Shown here: piece after piece, positions 53,438 to 62,837 of the stretch
How the letters are laid out: each line of letters starts with the position of its first letter
How positions within the stretch are numbered: the stretch's first letter is position 1
NCBI GenBank assembly: GCA_030728245.1
Contig: JANQZX010000035.1
Span: forward strand, 17,732 to 81,731
Length of the DNA: 64,000 bases
Source: Saprospiraceae bacterium
GTDB lineage: Bacteria > Bacteroidota > Bacteroidia > Chitinophagales > Saprospiraceae
Direction: 5' to 3'
Position numbers and translations under genes: made by a program
Notes under the pieces: generated by a model
The model's input: only the letters and a program-made list of their open reading frames with translations
What the model was told of the DNA's origin: nothing
Database searches by the model: none

Positions 53438-53452
53438 TACCTATAATAACAC

Positions 53453-53490
53453 AAAAAAAGAGGCCATCTTTTCAGACAGCCTCTTTTTTT
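53453..53490 (-). terminator. Terminator of the aromatic amino acid operon
   Basis: A 12-bp stem (53453-53464 with 53479-53490) made of GAGGC/GCCTC flanked by A and T runs, with a 14-nt loop. It reads as a rho-independent terminator on the minus strand just after the DAHP synthase gene, and could also stop plus-strand transcripts. Confidence 0.85.
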
Positions 53491-53497
53491 GAAATGC

Positions 53498-54580
53498 TTA
53501 ATTTCCTTGCATCACCTTTTCCTGGTGATTTATAGATTCCTGATGAATCGCTTTTAGCGTGGTTTCTACAAACTCCTCGCTTAATCCTTTTTTAGTACCT
53601 ATGGAAAGACCTCTTTCCAAAATTTCGTTCCAACGATTAGTTTGAAGAATAGCAATATTATTGTCTTTCTTAAATTTGCCAATACCTTCGGCCAATTTCA
53701 TTCTTCGGGCATATAGATTCATTAATTCATCGTCAATTTCATCAATTTCATGTCTTAAATGATCAATATTATTGTGAAATTCAGGATTATCGGTGGTAGC
53801 GAGCCTGAACTTTAACTTATTATAAAGTTCTGCGCCATATACCTCCGGGGTAATTTGCTGGGCAGCGTCACTCCAGGCCTCATCGGGACGAGGATGAACT
53901 TCGGTCATAAGGCCGTCAAAATTAAGGTCAAATCCCTTTTGGGCCACTGCCAATAAAGTATCTCTGCGTCCGCATATATGACTATTATCCACAATAATTT
54001 CTAAATCTGGAAATAATCTTTTCAACTCAATGGCAATTTGCCAGCGGGGAATATTTCTATAGTTTGATTCCCCATGATGAGAGAATCCCCTCTGAATAGC
54101 GGCAATTCTTCTGATACCTGCATTATAAACCCTTTCGATGGCACCAATCCATAATTTCAGATCAGGGTTCACCGGATTTTTAATTAATACAGGAATATCC
54201 ACGCCTTTCAAGGCATCGGCTACTTCCTGCACGGAGAAAGGATTTACCGTCGTACGTGCACCTATCCAAAGTACATCAACGCCAGCTTTCAGGGCTTCAA
54301 AAACATGCTGGGTATTGGCCACCTCCGTTGTAACAGGCAAACCAGTTTCAGCTTTCACCTTTTTAAGCCAGGGCAAACCAATGGCGCCTACCCCTTCAAA
54401 TTCACCGGGACGGGTTCTTGGTTTCCAGATTCCTGCTCTAAAAAGATCCACTTTACCGAGAGCAGCTAAACCGCGCGCCGCCTGAAGTACTTGTTCTTCT
54501 GATTCAGCACTGCAAGGGCCGGCAATAATAATTGGACGTTTTTCCGTACGTGCCAAAACGGGGCTAAATGTCATTTCCAT
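53498..54580 (-). CDS. Bifunctional DAHP synthase / chorismate mutase type II
   Basis: A 360-residue fusion that both opens the shikimate pathway and commits chorismate to Phe and Tyr. Residues 1-255 form the KDO8P-like DAHP synthase barrel (IIIAGPCSAESEEQV, LFRAGIWKPRTRPGEF, ARTTVNPFSVQ, VLIKNPVNPDL and GFSHHGESNYRN). Residues 265-350 form an AroQ-type helical chorismate mutase (HLRHEIDEIDDELMNLYARRMKLAEGIGKFK split over the first two helices). In Bacteroidota this architecture usually allows chorismate or prephenate feedback on the synthase. It is last in the operon, 19 bp after tyrA, and ends before a strong terminator. Confidence 0.95.
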   Translation of the reverse strand: MEMTFSPVLARTEKRPIIIAGPCSAESEEQVLQAARGLAALGKVDLFRAGIWKPRTRPGEFEGVGAIGLPWLKKVKAETGLPVTTEVANTQHVFEALKAGVDVLWIGARTTVNPFSVQEVADALKGVDIPVLIKNPVNPDLKLWIGAIERVYNAGIRRIAAIQRGFSHHGESNYRNIPRWQIAIELKRLFPDLEIIVDNSHICGRRDTLLAVAQKGFDLNFDGLMTEVHPRPDEAWSDAAQQITPEVYGAELYNKLKFRLATTDNPEFHNNIDHLRHEIDEIDDELMNLYARRMKLAEGIGKFKKDNNIAILQTNRWNEILERGLSIGTKKGLSEEFVETTLKAIHQESINHQEKVMQGN

Positions 54581-54599
54581 GAATATTCCTTTAAATTAG

Positions 54600-55442
54600 T
54601 CAGGAAATAATGCGTTTTATAGCATTTGCTTCCTCGATAAGTGTGTGAAATGTATCAAAATCGTTTTTTATAAGTAAACTTCGAAATTGCGATAATTGGT
54701 TAATGTGTTCATCCAAAACATCGAGAACATTATCTCTGTTTTGTTTGAAAATGGGTATCCAGGTATCCGGAGAAGATTTAGCCAGACGAACCGTACTGCT
54801 GAATCCTGAACCTGCTAATTCAAATATTCTATTTTCATCTTTTTCCTTTGCGAGCACCGTTAAAGCTAAGGCAAATGAGCTAATATGAGAAATATGCGAA
54901 ACATAAGCGGTGTGTACATCGTGCGATTTCGAATCCAATTCTAATACCTTCATATTCAATGAAGAAAAAATATTCCGAACTGTTTCTAGTGCATCCGGCG
55001 CACTAAGTTCAACATCGCAGAGAACGGTATATTTGCCTTCAAACAAATGAGGAATAGCAGCCTCCGGTCCCGAAAATTCAGTGCCCGCCATTGGGTGAGC
55101 AGCAACATATCTATTCCTTCTCGGGTGCAAGCGAACAGCCTCTGATAATTGCATTTTAGTGGAACCTACGTCCATTACTATTTGAAGATCGGTAATACTT
55201 GAAAGTAGTTCGGGGATAATTCTTACCATGCTATCCATTGGGGTAGAAACTATAAAAAGATCCGCTCTTTTTATTGCTTCAGGTAAGGTTACTATCTCAT
55301 CTGCCAATCCAAGTTTTAAAGCTTTAGCTGCATTGTCAGACTGACTGTCAATACCCAATATATGATTTATTCCCGCTCTGTTTTTAAGGGAAATTCCTAA
55401 AGACCCACCAATTAAGCCTAATCCAATAATGGCTACAATCAT
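54600..55442 (-). CDS. tyrA: Prephenate dehydrogenase
   Basis: A 280-residue NAD(P)-dependent enzyme that converts prephenate to 4-hydroxyphenylpyruvate. The Rossmann loop GLGLIGGS is at residues 7-14. Conserved parts are STPMDSM, VMDVGSTK, AAHPMAGTEFSGPEAA and the His in SHISHISSFALA. There is no ACT or chorismate mutase domain. It begins 2 bp after the aminotransferase stop, in the Phe/Tyr operon. Confidence 0.94.
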   Translation of the reverse strand: MIVAIIGLGLIGGSLGISLKNRAGINHILGIDSQSDNAAKALKLGLADEIVTLPEAIKRADLFIVSTPMDSMVRIIPELLSSITDLQIVMDVGSTKMQLSEAVRLHPRRNRYVAAHPMAGTEFSGPEAAIPHLFEGKYTVLCDVELSAPDALETVRNIFSSLNMKVLELDSKSHDVHTAYVSHISHISSFALALTVLAKEKDENRIFELAGSGFSSTVRLAKSSPDTWIPIFKQNRDNVLDVLDEHINQLSQFRSLLIKNDFDTFHTLIEEANAIKRIIS

Positions 55443-55444
55443 TA

Positions 55445-56626
55445 TTAAACTTTTAGTTCAGATAAATGAATTCTTTCCAAAGCCTCTTCAAAATCAGTTA
55501 CGGGACTGCAAAGAGAAATTCTAAGATATTGATCGCCGCCGCTGCCAAAAATACCGCCTGGCGTAATAAATAAATTAGTTTCATAGAGCAGTCTATCGGC
55601 CAATTGATAGGCATTTTCAAAAACATCAGGAATTTTTGCCCATAAAAACATGCCTACCTGATTATTTGCATACTTACAACCCAATAAATCCATTACCTTT
55701 TCAGCCACCTTTCTTCTTTCTAAATATACCTTATTCAGATTTTCATACCATGCATCGGTTAGTTCCAGCGCGGTGATAGCTGCTTTTTGAACGCCATAAA
55801 ACATGCCAGAATCCATATTACTTTTAAATCGTAATATTTCAGCTAAATAATCAGCTCTACCCGCTAACATGCCTATCCTCCATCCTGCCAAATTATGTGC
55901 TTTGCTTAAAGAATTTAACTCCAAAGCAACATCCATAGCACCAGGGACAGATAAAAGGCTATGTTTTTCAGGATTTAATACAAAGGTATATGGATTATCA
56001 TTCACCAATAATATATGGTATTGTTTGGCAAACTGAATCAGCGCTGTAAAATAATCCTTATCTGCGGGAGCGCCTGTAGGCATATTAGGATAATTAAGCC
56101 ACATTAATTTGACCTTAGAAAGGTCAGTTTTTGCGAGAAGATCCAGATCTGCCTGCCAGTTTTTTGACTCTTCCAAGGCATAATAGCGCAACGTTGCCCC
56201 CGTCAACTGAGCTACTGCAGAATAAGCCGGGTATCCAGGATTGGGCACAAGAACTTCATCACCTGGTTCGAGATAAGTCATAGAAATATGCATAATCCCC
56301 TCTTTGGAACCAATCAGCGGCAAAATTTCAGTATTTGGATTAAGATCAACCTTAAAATATTTTTTATACCACATTGAAAAAGCCTGCCGTAATTCAGGTA
56401 AACCTAAATAAGATTGATAACCATGCACCTCTTTTTTACTACTTTCCCTGATTAAAGTTTGAATAACTTCCTCATCGGGGGCCTGGTCAGGGCTTCCAAT
56501 ACCAAGATTGATAACTTTTTTACCCTCAGCACGTAAAGAAGCAATTTCCTTTAATTTTCTGGAAAAGTAGTATTCCTCTACTTGCCCCATTCTGGAGGCG
56601 GGCAAAATGATGGGCTCGCTTTTCAT
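55445..56626 (-). CDS. Class I/II aminotransferase of the aromatic operon
   Basis: A 393-residue PLP enzyme. The cofactor lysine is Lys242 in NSLSKAHNLAGWRIGM; other fold-type I points are GSPDQAP, PNPGYPAY, WLNYPNMPTGAP (the Asn contacts PLP) and the carboxylate-binding Arg in YLRISLC. Sequence resembles the LL-diaminopimelate/aspartate aminotransferase subgroup, but its position between pheA and tyrA argues that it transaminates phenylpyruvate and hydroxyphenylpyruvate, or prephenate. The 3' end of pheA overlaps its start by 4 nt. Confidence 0.88.
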   Translation of the reverse strand: MKSEPIILPASRMGQVEEYYFSRKLKEIASLRAEGKKVINLGIGSPDQAPDEEVIQTLIRESSKKEVHGYQSYLGLPELRQAFSMWYKKYFKVDLNPNTEILPLIGSKEGIMHISMTYLEPGDEVLVPNPGYPAYSAVAQLTGATLRYYALEESKNWQADLDLLAKTDLSKVKLMWLNYPNMPTGAPADKDYFTALIQFAKQYHILLVNDNPYTFVLNPEKHSLLSVPGAMDVALELNSLSKAHNLAGWRIGMLAGRADYLAEILRFKSNMDSGMFYGVQKAAITALELTDAWYENLNKVYLERRKVAEKVMDLLGCKYANNQVGMFLWAKIPDVFENAYQLADRLLYETNLFITPGGIFGSGGDQYLRISLCSPVTDFEEALERIHLSELKV

Positions 56627-57507
56627 TCCTCAAAATGTTTACCTTGATTATAAATTCCTAGTATCTGCATATTATTTGCCAATGGTTTAATGGCATCAAT
56701 GGCAGATTGAATGGGAACCGATCCCTCTGAAATGAAATCCAGATAGAACTGATATTCCCATGGCTTACCTAAAATGGGGGTAGATTGAATTTTAGAGACA
56801 TTAATATTATAGGCAGCTAAGACAGCTAATACTTTATACAGGCTTCCAACAGTATGATCCACTGAAAATGTTATGGAAACTTTATTGGCCTGATCATCGA
56901 TAATGGCCATTTTCTGAGGTTGTAAAACCCAAAATCTGGTATGATTGGCCTTATTCGTCTCAATACTTGGCGCAAGGATGTTTAAATCGTACATTTTTGC
57001 CGCTAAACTGCTGGCAATAGCACCAATACCCTTCCATTGTCCGTCTTTAATATACTTTGCTGAAAGGGCAGTATCCTCACTTTCGATAAGTTTAATAGAA
57101 GGAAAATTTCTGAAAAACTCACGACATTGTTCAATGGCAATGGGATGGGAATGAACCTCTTTCAAATCGGCTATTGACTGTCCAGGTAAAGCCATTAAAT
57201 TCTGAACAATCCTTAAATACACCTCTCCAACGATAGAGAGAGAAGAATCATGAACCCTTTTGTAGTTAGGTAGCAAAGTTCCTGCAATAGAATTTTCAAT
57301 AGCCATAAGCGCAACATCCACCCTGGTATCACTTTGAGCACTCTCCACTAGTTGGTCGAAAGTTATGGCGGGAATTATTTCAATAGACTGACCTTCAAAA
57401 CAATGTCTTGCAGCAATGTCATGAAAAGCACCAGGCACCCCTTGTATGGCAACGCCCAGAGATTGGGTATTTTTTAACTTCTTTTCAAGTAACGTTTGAG
57501 CGATCAT
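56623..57507 (-). CDS. pheA: Prephenate dehydratase
   Basis: A 294-residue enzyme that converts prephenate to phenylpyruvate. The catalytic domain opens VAIQGVPGAFHDIAARHCF and contains the TRF active-site motif in KANHTRFWVL. The C-terminal ACT domain (ITFSVDHTVGSLYKVLAVL to WEYQFYLDF) normally binds Phe; the canonical ESRP is here QSTP, as often in this phylum. No chorismate mutase domain is attached, since that lies on the DAHP synthase. It is first in the operon and preceded by a leader peptide and attenuator hairpin. Confidence 0.95.
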   Translation of the reverse strand: MIAQTLLEKKLKNTQSLGVAIQGVPGAFHDIAARHCFEGQSIEIIPAITFDQLVESAQSDTRVDVALMAIENSIAGTLLPNYKRVHDSSLSIVGEVYLRIVQNLMALPGQSIADLKEVHSHPIAIEQCREFFRNFPSIKLIESEDTALSAKYIKDGQWKGIGAIASSLAAKMYDLNILAPSIETNKANHTRFWVLQPQKMAIIDDQANKVSITFSVDHTVGSLYKVLAVLAAYNINVSKIQSTPILGKPWEYQFYLDFISEGSVPIQSAIDAIKPLANNMQILGIYNQGKHFEE

Positions 57508-57521
57508 AATTCATTTTTAAC

Positions 57522-57549
57522 CAAAAAAAAAGTCCCGATGCCGGGACTC
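57522..57549 (-). terminator. Attenuator terminator upstream of pheA
   Basis: On the minus strand AGTCCCG (57548-57542) pairs perfectly with CGGGACT (57537-57531) over 7 bp with a 4-nt loop, followed by a run of eight U. The U-tract ends about 15 nt before the pheA ATG at 57507. No gene end lies upstream on this strand, so the hairpin can only act on the pheA leader transcript. Confidence 0.85.
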
Positions 57550-57588
57550 TATTTTGCAGAAATAATTTTATAGCAATCATAGCGTCCC
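57543..57588 (-). promoter_or_regulatory. Candidate antiterminator pairing in the pheA leader
   Basis: GGGACGCTA (57588-57580) can pair with TAGAGTCCC (57551-57543) at eight of nine positions with one G-A mismatch. The second arm overlaps the 5' arm of the terminator, so the two structures exclude each other. The first arm begins one base after the stop codon of the leader peptide, where a terminating ribosome would cover it. Confidence 0.65.
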
Positions 57589-57589
57589 T

Positions 57590-57646
57590 TTACGACAAAA
57601 CGTAAAAACAGAAACCGCTAAAATAAAATGCTACTGAAAAATTCAT
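57590..57646 (-). CDS. Phe/Tyr-rich leader peptide of the aromatic operon
   Basis: An 18-codon frame (ATG at 57646-57644, TAA at 57592-57590) encodes MNFSVAFYFSGFCFYVLS: five Phe and two Tyr, with six of these seven in the last 12 codons. It lies between the predicted promoter and the attenuator hairpin. It begins directly after a short AGGA. By analogy with pheL it would report charged tRNA-Phe and tRNA-Tyr levels by ribosome stalling. It is too short for gene finders. Confidence 0.8.
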   Translation of the reverse strand: MNFSVAFYFSGFCFYVLS

Positions 57647-57666
57647 TCCTACGTGTTTTAATATTG

Positions 57667-57697
57667 TAAAAATAGGATAATTCAATAATATTCCAAA
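57667..57697 (-). promoter_or_regulatory. Promoter of the aromatic amino acid operon
   Basis: TTTG (57697-57694), a spacer of exactly 19 nt, then TATTTTTA (57674-57667), seven of eight matches to TAnnTTTG. The predicted RNA start is near 57661, giving about 15 nt before the leader peptide ATG. Confidence 0.7.
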
Positions 57698-57783
57698 AAA
57701 AGTAAGGAAAAATAATCAACAATTTAACCTAATGGCTATATTATTGCATTAATATCAATTTTTAATCTTTCTAACCTCTTTAT

Positions 57784-58683
57784 ATGAGAATATTAACTCT
57801 GTGTATTTACCTTTTTTTGATAAAGGTCACCTTAGTGGCTCAACTGCCCGAAAGTAATATTTTCCAATTAGAAATAAAAAAAGATGCTCAGGGAAATTTA
57901 AAGCTTCAGAAGCCTACCCTTTTAACTTCATTGAATACACAGGGTTATAACAATCACCCCCATTTAGTAGGAGATAGTCTTTTATTTTACAGCAGTGCCG
58001 CAAAAGGAGCCTCTCATCCCGACATTTACAAACTGAACACTTCCAGTGGTAAGTTAGTACGCTTCACCGACACAAAGGAAGGTGAATATTCTGCCATAAC
58101 TATGCCTAATAAAAGGGACATTGGTGTTTTAAGAATGGAGTTTTGGCCAAAGGACACCCTTCAAAGGATTTGGTCGCTGCCTTTAGACGGACAAAATCAA
58201 GGAAAACCCATTTTAGCAAATCATACGAATATTGGCTATTTTAGATGGGTTTCCGATCAAGGCGTAATTACCTTTGAACTGGGAAATCCACAAACCCTTT
58301 GGTATCGCCGTTTAGATGAAACGGCCTCTACAATAATAACCTCCTCACCAGGCAGATGTTTTCGGGTCACTGAAAATGGGGAACTTTACTATATTCAAAA
58401 GGCTAAACCAGGAGAACCCTCCTTCATTTACCGAACAAAAGCCATTTACTCCAGTGAAAGCCCCAAAATACCTATCATCATGCCATTGAACCAACAGGAA
58501 GATTTCAGTATTTTAAAAGATGGTACTTTAATAATGGCAGAAGGAGCAAAAATTTATCAATTTCACCCTGACAAAAATGCGAACTGGGAACTTTTGGTTG
58601 ATTTATCCAATTTTCCATTGAAAAAAATTACCCGAATGGAAATTAACGGAAGTGAAAATAAACTTGTTTTAGTAGCTCAATAA
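57784..58683 (+). CDS. Secreted beta-propeller-like protein
   Basis: A 299-residue protein with a signal peptide (MRILTLCIYLFLIKVTLVAQ). The rest resembles a TolB/WD40-like propeller: repeated units such as NNHPHLVGDSLLFYSSAAKGASHPDIYKLN, with the x-D-I-Y-x-L pattern (split here at 20 residues), then GEYSAITMPNKRDIGVLRME and RIWSLPLDGQ. There are only about five recognisable blades, and no catalytic domain follows, so it may be a propeller alone. Its promoter region is shared with the divergent pheA leader. It lies 9 bp before the DUF1684 gene. Confidence 0.7.
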   Translation: MRILTLCIYLFLIKVTLVAQLPESNIFQLEIKKDAQGNLKLQKPTLLTSLNTQGYNNHPHLVGDSLLFYSSAAKGASHPDIYKLNTSSGKLVRFTDTKEGEYSAITMPNKRDIGVLRMEFWPKDTLQRIWSLPLDGQNQGKPILANHTNIGYFRWVSDQGVITFELGNPQTLWYRRLDETASTIITSSPGRCFRVTENGELYYIQKAKPGEPSFIYRTKAIYSSESPKIPIIMPLNQQEDFSILKDGTLIMAEGAKIYQFHPDKNANWELLVDLSNFPLKKITRMEINGSENKLVLVAQ

Positions 58684-58692
58684 ATATAACCA

Positions 58693-59319
58693 ATGAAAAA
58701 CGCTTATATAATTCGAACACTCTTGAGCGTTTTACTGTTTTTGCAAATAACGAGTCCATTGATTTCCCAATCAAAAAAGGAAATGATTGCCTACAGAAAA
58801 ACTCATCTGGACGAACTATTGGCAGACCCCAGAAAACCTATTACGCCTGAGGAAAAAAATTTAATAAAATATTTTTCATATAAAAAATCCTGGCAGGTTG
58901 AAGCAGAATATGTTCCATTAGAAAAGGAACCTGTATTTCAAATGCCTACCTACAGTGGTGTTACCCGAGATTATCGAAAATTTGCCACGGCAACCTTTAC
59001 ACATGGTCCTGAAAAAATAACGGTATATCTATACCAAAATATGACATTAATACGTCAACCGCAATTTAAAGATTACTTATTCTTACCCTTTAAAGATGAC
59101 ACCAACGGTGTGGAAAGTTATGGAGGAGGTCGTTATATGGATGTAAGGTTAAGTACTGTTAAGGACGGGAAGATCATTTTAAATTTTAATAAAGCGTATA
59201 ATCCATATTGTGCCTATAATGAAGGATTCAATTGCCCGATTCCACCACAAGAGAATCATCTAAATCTCGCAATCAGAGCCGGAGAACGTAATTTTGAGTC
59301 AAAAAGAGGTGAAAAATAA
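58693..59319 (+). CDS. DUF1684 family secreted protein
   Basis: A 208-residue exported protein. After a signal peptide (to about residue 26), the DUF1684 core is clear: YGGGRYMDVRL, then NFNKAYNPYCAYNEGFNCPIPP and HLNLAIRAGER. The conserved Cys pair in NPYCAYNEGFNC may form a disulfide or bind metal. Members occur across Bacteroidota and Actinobacteria with no known function. It shares a short 9-bp gap with the propeller gene upstream. Confidence 0.82.
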   Translation: MKNAYIIRTLLSVLLFLQITSPLISQSKKEMIAYRKTHLDELLADPRKPITPEEKNLIKYFSYKKSWQVEAEYVPLEKEPVFQMPTYSGVTRDYRKFATATFTHGPEKITVYLYQNMTLIRQPQFKDYLFLPFKDDTNGVESYGGGRYMDVRLSTVKDGKIILNFNKAYNPYCAYNEGFNCPIPPQENHLNLAIRAGERNFESKRGEK

Positions 59320-59376
59320 GTATTAACTGCCTTTTTGTTCTTAAAATCTGACATAAAAGGGATTAAACATGAAAAT

Positions 59377-59410
59377 TTGGCAGATAATAAAGATTGGCAC
59401 ATAATGTGAT
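59377..59410 (+). promoter_or_regulatory. Repeated TTGGCA motif upstream of groES
   Basis: TTGGCAG (59377-59383) and TTGGCAC (59394-59400) stand 17 nt apart in the 137-bp gap ahead of groES. The second, TGGCAC-N5-GTGA, resembles a sigma-54 -24/-12 site but lacks the invariant GC at -12. No CIRCE element is present. It may be a stress-response binding site; the evidence is weak. Confidence 0.3.
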
Positions 59411-59456
59411 AGCATTCTATTAAATATTTTTTAACCACCTAATAAAATAAAGAGAT

Positions 59457-59720
59457 ATGAGGCCAATCAACGATCGTGTTGTAGTAAAGCCTGCTCCTGC
59501 GGAAGAAAAGACGAAGGGAGGAATTATTATCCCTGATACCGCTAAAGAAAAACCTCAAAGAGGTGAAGTAGTAGCAGTAGGACCAGGAAAAGACGGTAAC
59601 CTAATGACAGTTCAGGTAGGCGACACCGTTTTATATGGTAAATATGCTGGTCAGGAATTGAATTTCGAAGGGTATGATTATTTAATCATGCGCGAAGATG
59701 ACATTTTGGTCATTCTGTAA
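59457..59720 (+). CDS. groES: Co-chaperonin GroES
   Basis: An 87-residue lid for the GroEL chamber. It has the opening [19 protein letters not shown], the mobile loop [15 protein letters not shown] (GroEL contact) and the closing [13 protein letters not shown]. It is slightly shorter than the E. coli protein (97) but normal for Bacteroidota. It lies 36 bp ahead of groEL. Confidence 0.98.
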   Translation: MRPINDRVVVKPAPAEEKTKGGIIIPDTAKEKPQRGEVVAVGPGKDGNLMTVQVGDTVLYGKYAGQELNFEGYDYLIMREDDILVIL

Positions 59721-61391
<1,671 letters not shown>

Positions 61392-61417
61392 TATTCGTTT
61401 TTAAGATAATCCATAGT

Positions 61418-61457
61418 AAAGCCATCATTGGGATTTTCCCGGTGATGGCTTTTTTAA
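61418..61457 (+). terminator. Terminator after groEL
   Basis: AAAGCCATCA (61418-61427) pairs with TGATGGCTTT (61443-61452); an inner GGGA/TCCC stem caps the hairpin, and six T follow. It overlaps the end of the convergent ZIP gene by a few bases. Confidence 0.9.
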
Positions 61458-62194
61458 TGCCAGGAACTTAATATGGCCAACATAAATCCTGATAAAATAA
61501 CCACCCATTTGTAACGATCTGTATCTTTCTCACTTTTCTTGTGCCAGCTTTCCAATAATATGCTCGCAGATATATGTAAAAATGATCCCGCAACCATCGC
61601 CATCAATATAGTGATAATGGTTGAAGTTAAATGTAATAATGAAACAATCCAGGCTGAAAATGGTGCCATCAAAGAAAAAATAAGGATGATCAATGCCGCA
61701 TGAATCGATTTCGTTTTTGTTAACATAAATAATGAAGCAAGGGCAAATCCCTCTCCTATCTTATGCATTAGGATACCGTAAACAAAACCATGTTCGTGTC
61801 CACCTGTTTCGCGATGTAAATGAGACCATTCATTATAACTGCCTACAGAAGCACCGTCCATCAGTGCGTGAAAACTTAATCCGACAAATACCTGTAAAGC
61901 CATTTGCTTATTTAGAGAAGTGGTAGTGTGAATGTGTCCATGCTCACTGCCACCAGAAATTTTTTGTATGATCAGCTGGATAAAAAAACCTATAAGTATC
62001 CAGGGACTTTTTTCAGGGCTTATCCTGATAATATCAGGAACAAAAACAATTAGGGCGATACCCAGTAAATAGGCACCACTAAAAAGGAGAATTCTTGAAA
62101 GAAACATCTCTCCCCTCTTTAAAATAAAAGGTAAAATAGCTCCTAACCATACTACCATTATCAGCCCAAAATAAATTAACCAAGATTGACCCAT
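61454..62194 (-). CDS. ZIP family metal transporter
   Basis: A 246-residue protein with about eight membrane helices. The metal path is marked by HALMDGASVG (helix 4) and HKIGEGFALA (helix 5), the ZIP signature positions. A His-rich loop (SGGSEHGHIH) lies between helices 3 and 4, and a second (HLHRETGGHEHG) between helices 4 and 5. The substrate is probably zinc or another divalent metal. It follows the PAP2 gene by 2 bp. Confidence 0.88.
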   Translation of the reverse strand: MGQSWLIYFGLIMVVWLGAILPFILKRGEMFLSRILLFSGAYLLGIALIVFVPDIIRISPEKSPWILIGFFIQLIIQKISGGSEHGHIHTTTSLNKQMALQVFVGLSFHALMDGASVGSYNEWSHLHRETGGHEHGFVYGILMHKIGEGFALASLFMLTKTKSIHAALIILIFSLMAPFSAWIVSLLHLTSTIITILMAMVAGSFLHISASILLESWHKKSEKDTDRYKWVVILSGFMLAILSSWH

Positions 62195-62196
62195 TT

Positions 62197-62772
62197 TTAA
62201 CCTTTTACTTCTTTTTCTTTATTCAGAACGCGAAGATACGTTTTTGCAACAATGTTGCCAAAATAAAATCCTATTAATCCACCAATGAAAACATCTAATG
62301 GATAATGAACACCCACGTAAACCTGGGCAAAACAAATAGAAAACGCCCAAACATACCATAAAAAGCGCCATTTAAATGATATAAAATGAGCAGTATAATA
62401 AAAAAAAGCAGCCAAGGCAAAATGGTTTACCGCATGGCTGGAGGGAAAAGATAAACCACTTCCACAAGACACTAAGGGGTCAAACAAGGTGTTCAGCTGA
62501 AAATCATTGCAAGGTCTTAATCTGTTAAATAAGGGTTTTAACAACCGGCTACTTACCATATCAGATATTGAAACGAGGCCTATCAAAAACAGAAGATATT
62601 TGAAAAAAACTTTCTTACCCCACTGATAACTATATATCAGAATGACTATATACAGAGGTATCCATATAAATTTATTTCTCAATAGAGGCAGTACCATGTC
62701 CAGCAATGGATTACGCAAATATTCCTGAATAAAAAGGAATATCATTTTATCTATTCCCAGGTATTTCTCCAA
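62197..62772 (-). CDS. PAP2 family membrane phosphatase
   Basis: A 191-residue membrane protein of the type 2 phosphatidic acid phosphatase superfamily. Motif 1 is KPLFNRLRP, motif 2 is SSHAVNHF (His nucleophile region) and motif 3 is QVYVGVHYPLD with the nucleophilic His and the Asp. In motif 3 the usual Arg is Gln, a substitution I have seen in other Bacteroidota members, so activity is likely retained. It probably acts on undecaprenyl pyrophosphate or a phospholipid. It is divergent from glmM. Confidence 0.86.
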   Translation of the reverse strand: MEKYLGIDKMIFLFIQEYLRNPLLDMVLPLLRNKFIWIPLYIVILIYSYQWGKKVFFKYLLFLIGLVSISDMVSSRLLKPLFNRLRPCNDFQLNTLFDPLVSCGSGLSFPSSHAVNHFALAAFFYYTAHFISFKWRFLWYVWAFSICFAQVYVGVHYPLDVFIGGLIGFYFGNIVAKTYLRVLNKEKEVKG

Positions 62773-62785
62773 AGCCTTTTTTTTA

Positions 62786-62820
62786 CAAAGATAAGAGATG
62801 CTTGCTATTTTGTATATTTG
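62786..62820. promoter_or_regulatory. Divergent -7 boxes between the PAP2 gene and glmM
   Basis: TATCTTTG on the minus strand (62786-62793) serves the PAP2 gene and TATATTTG on the plus strand (62813-62820) serves glmM. The latter supports the GTG start at 62838, 17 nt downstream. Confidence 0.55.
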
Positions 62821-62837
62821 CTACAAAATCAAAAAAG

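Larger units (their letters stand above)
52922..53452. repeat. Repeat-rich intergenic spacer
   Basis: The only gene-free stretch over 300 bp (gene-free from 52922 to 53497). It holds a 13-nt direct repeat CCGCCAGGGGCCA (52948-52960 and 52985-52997), three short hairpins (listed separately), and three copies of an AATCC-phased element: 53188-53243 and 53380-53437 in direct orientation, and 53005-53034 inverted. It is richer in G+C than its surroundings. An 80-codon minus-strand frame across it (53147-53389) is made of the repeats and has no gene-like features. Confidence 0.8.

Noticed and set aside
59394-59410. A true sigma-54 promoter for groES
   Set aside because: The invariant GC at -12 is GA here, so it is kept only as a weak motif, not as a promoter call.
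62197-62772. PAP2 protein as inactive because Arg is Gln in motif 3
   Set aside because: The same substitution is familiar in other Bacteroidota PAP2 proteins and the nucleophilic His and Asp are kept, so loss of activity is not supported.
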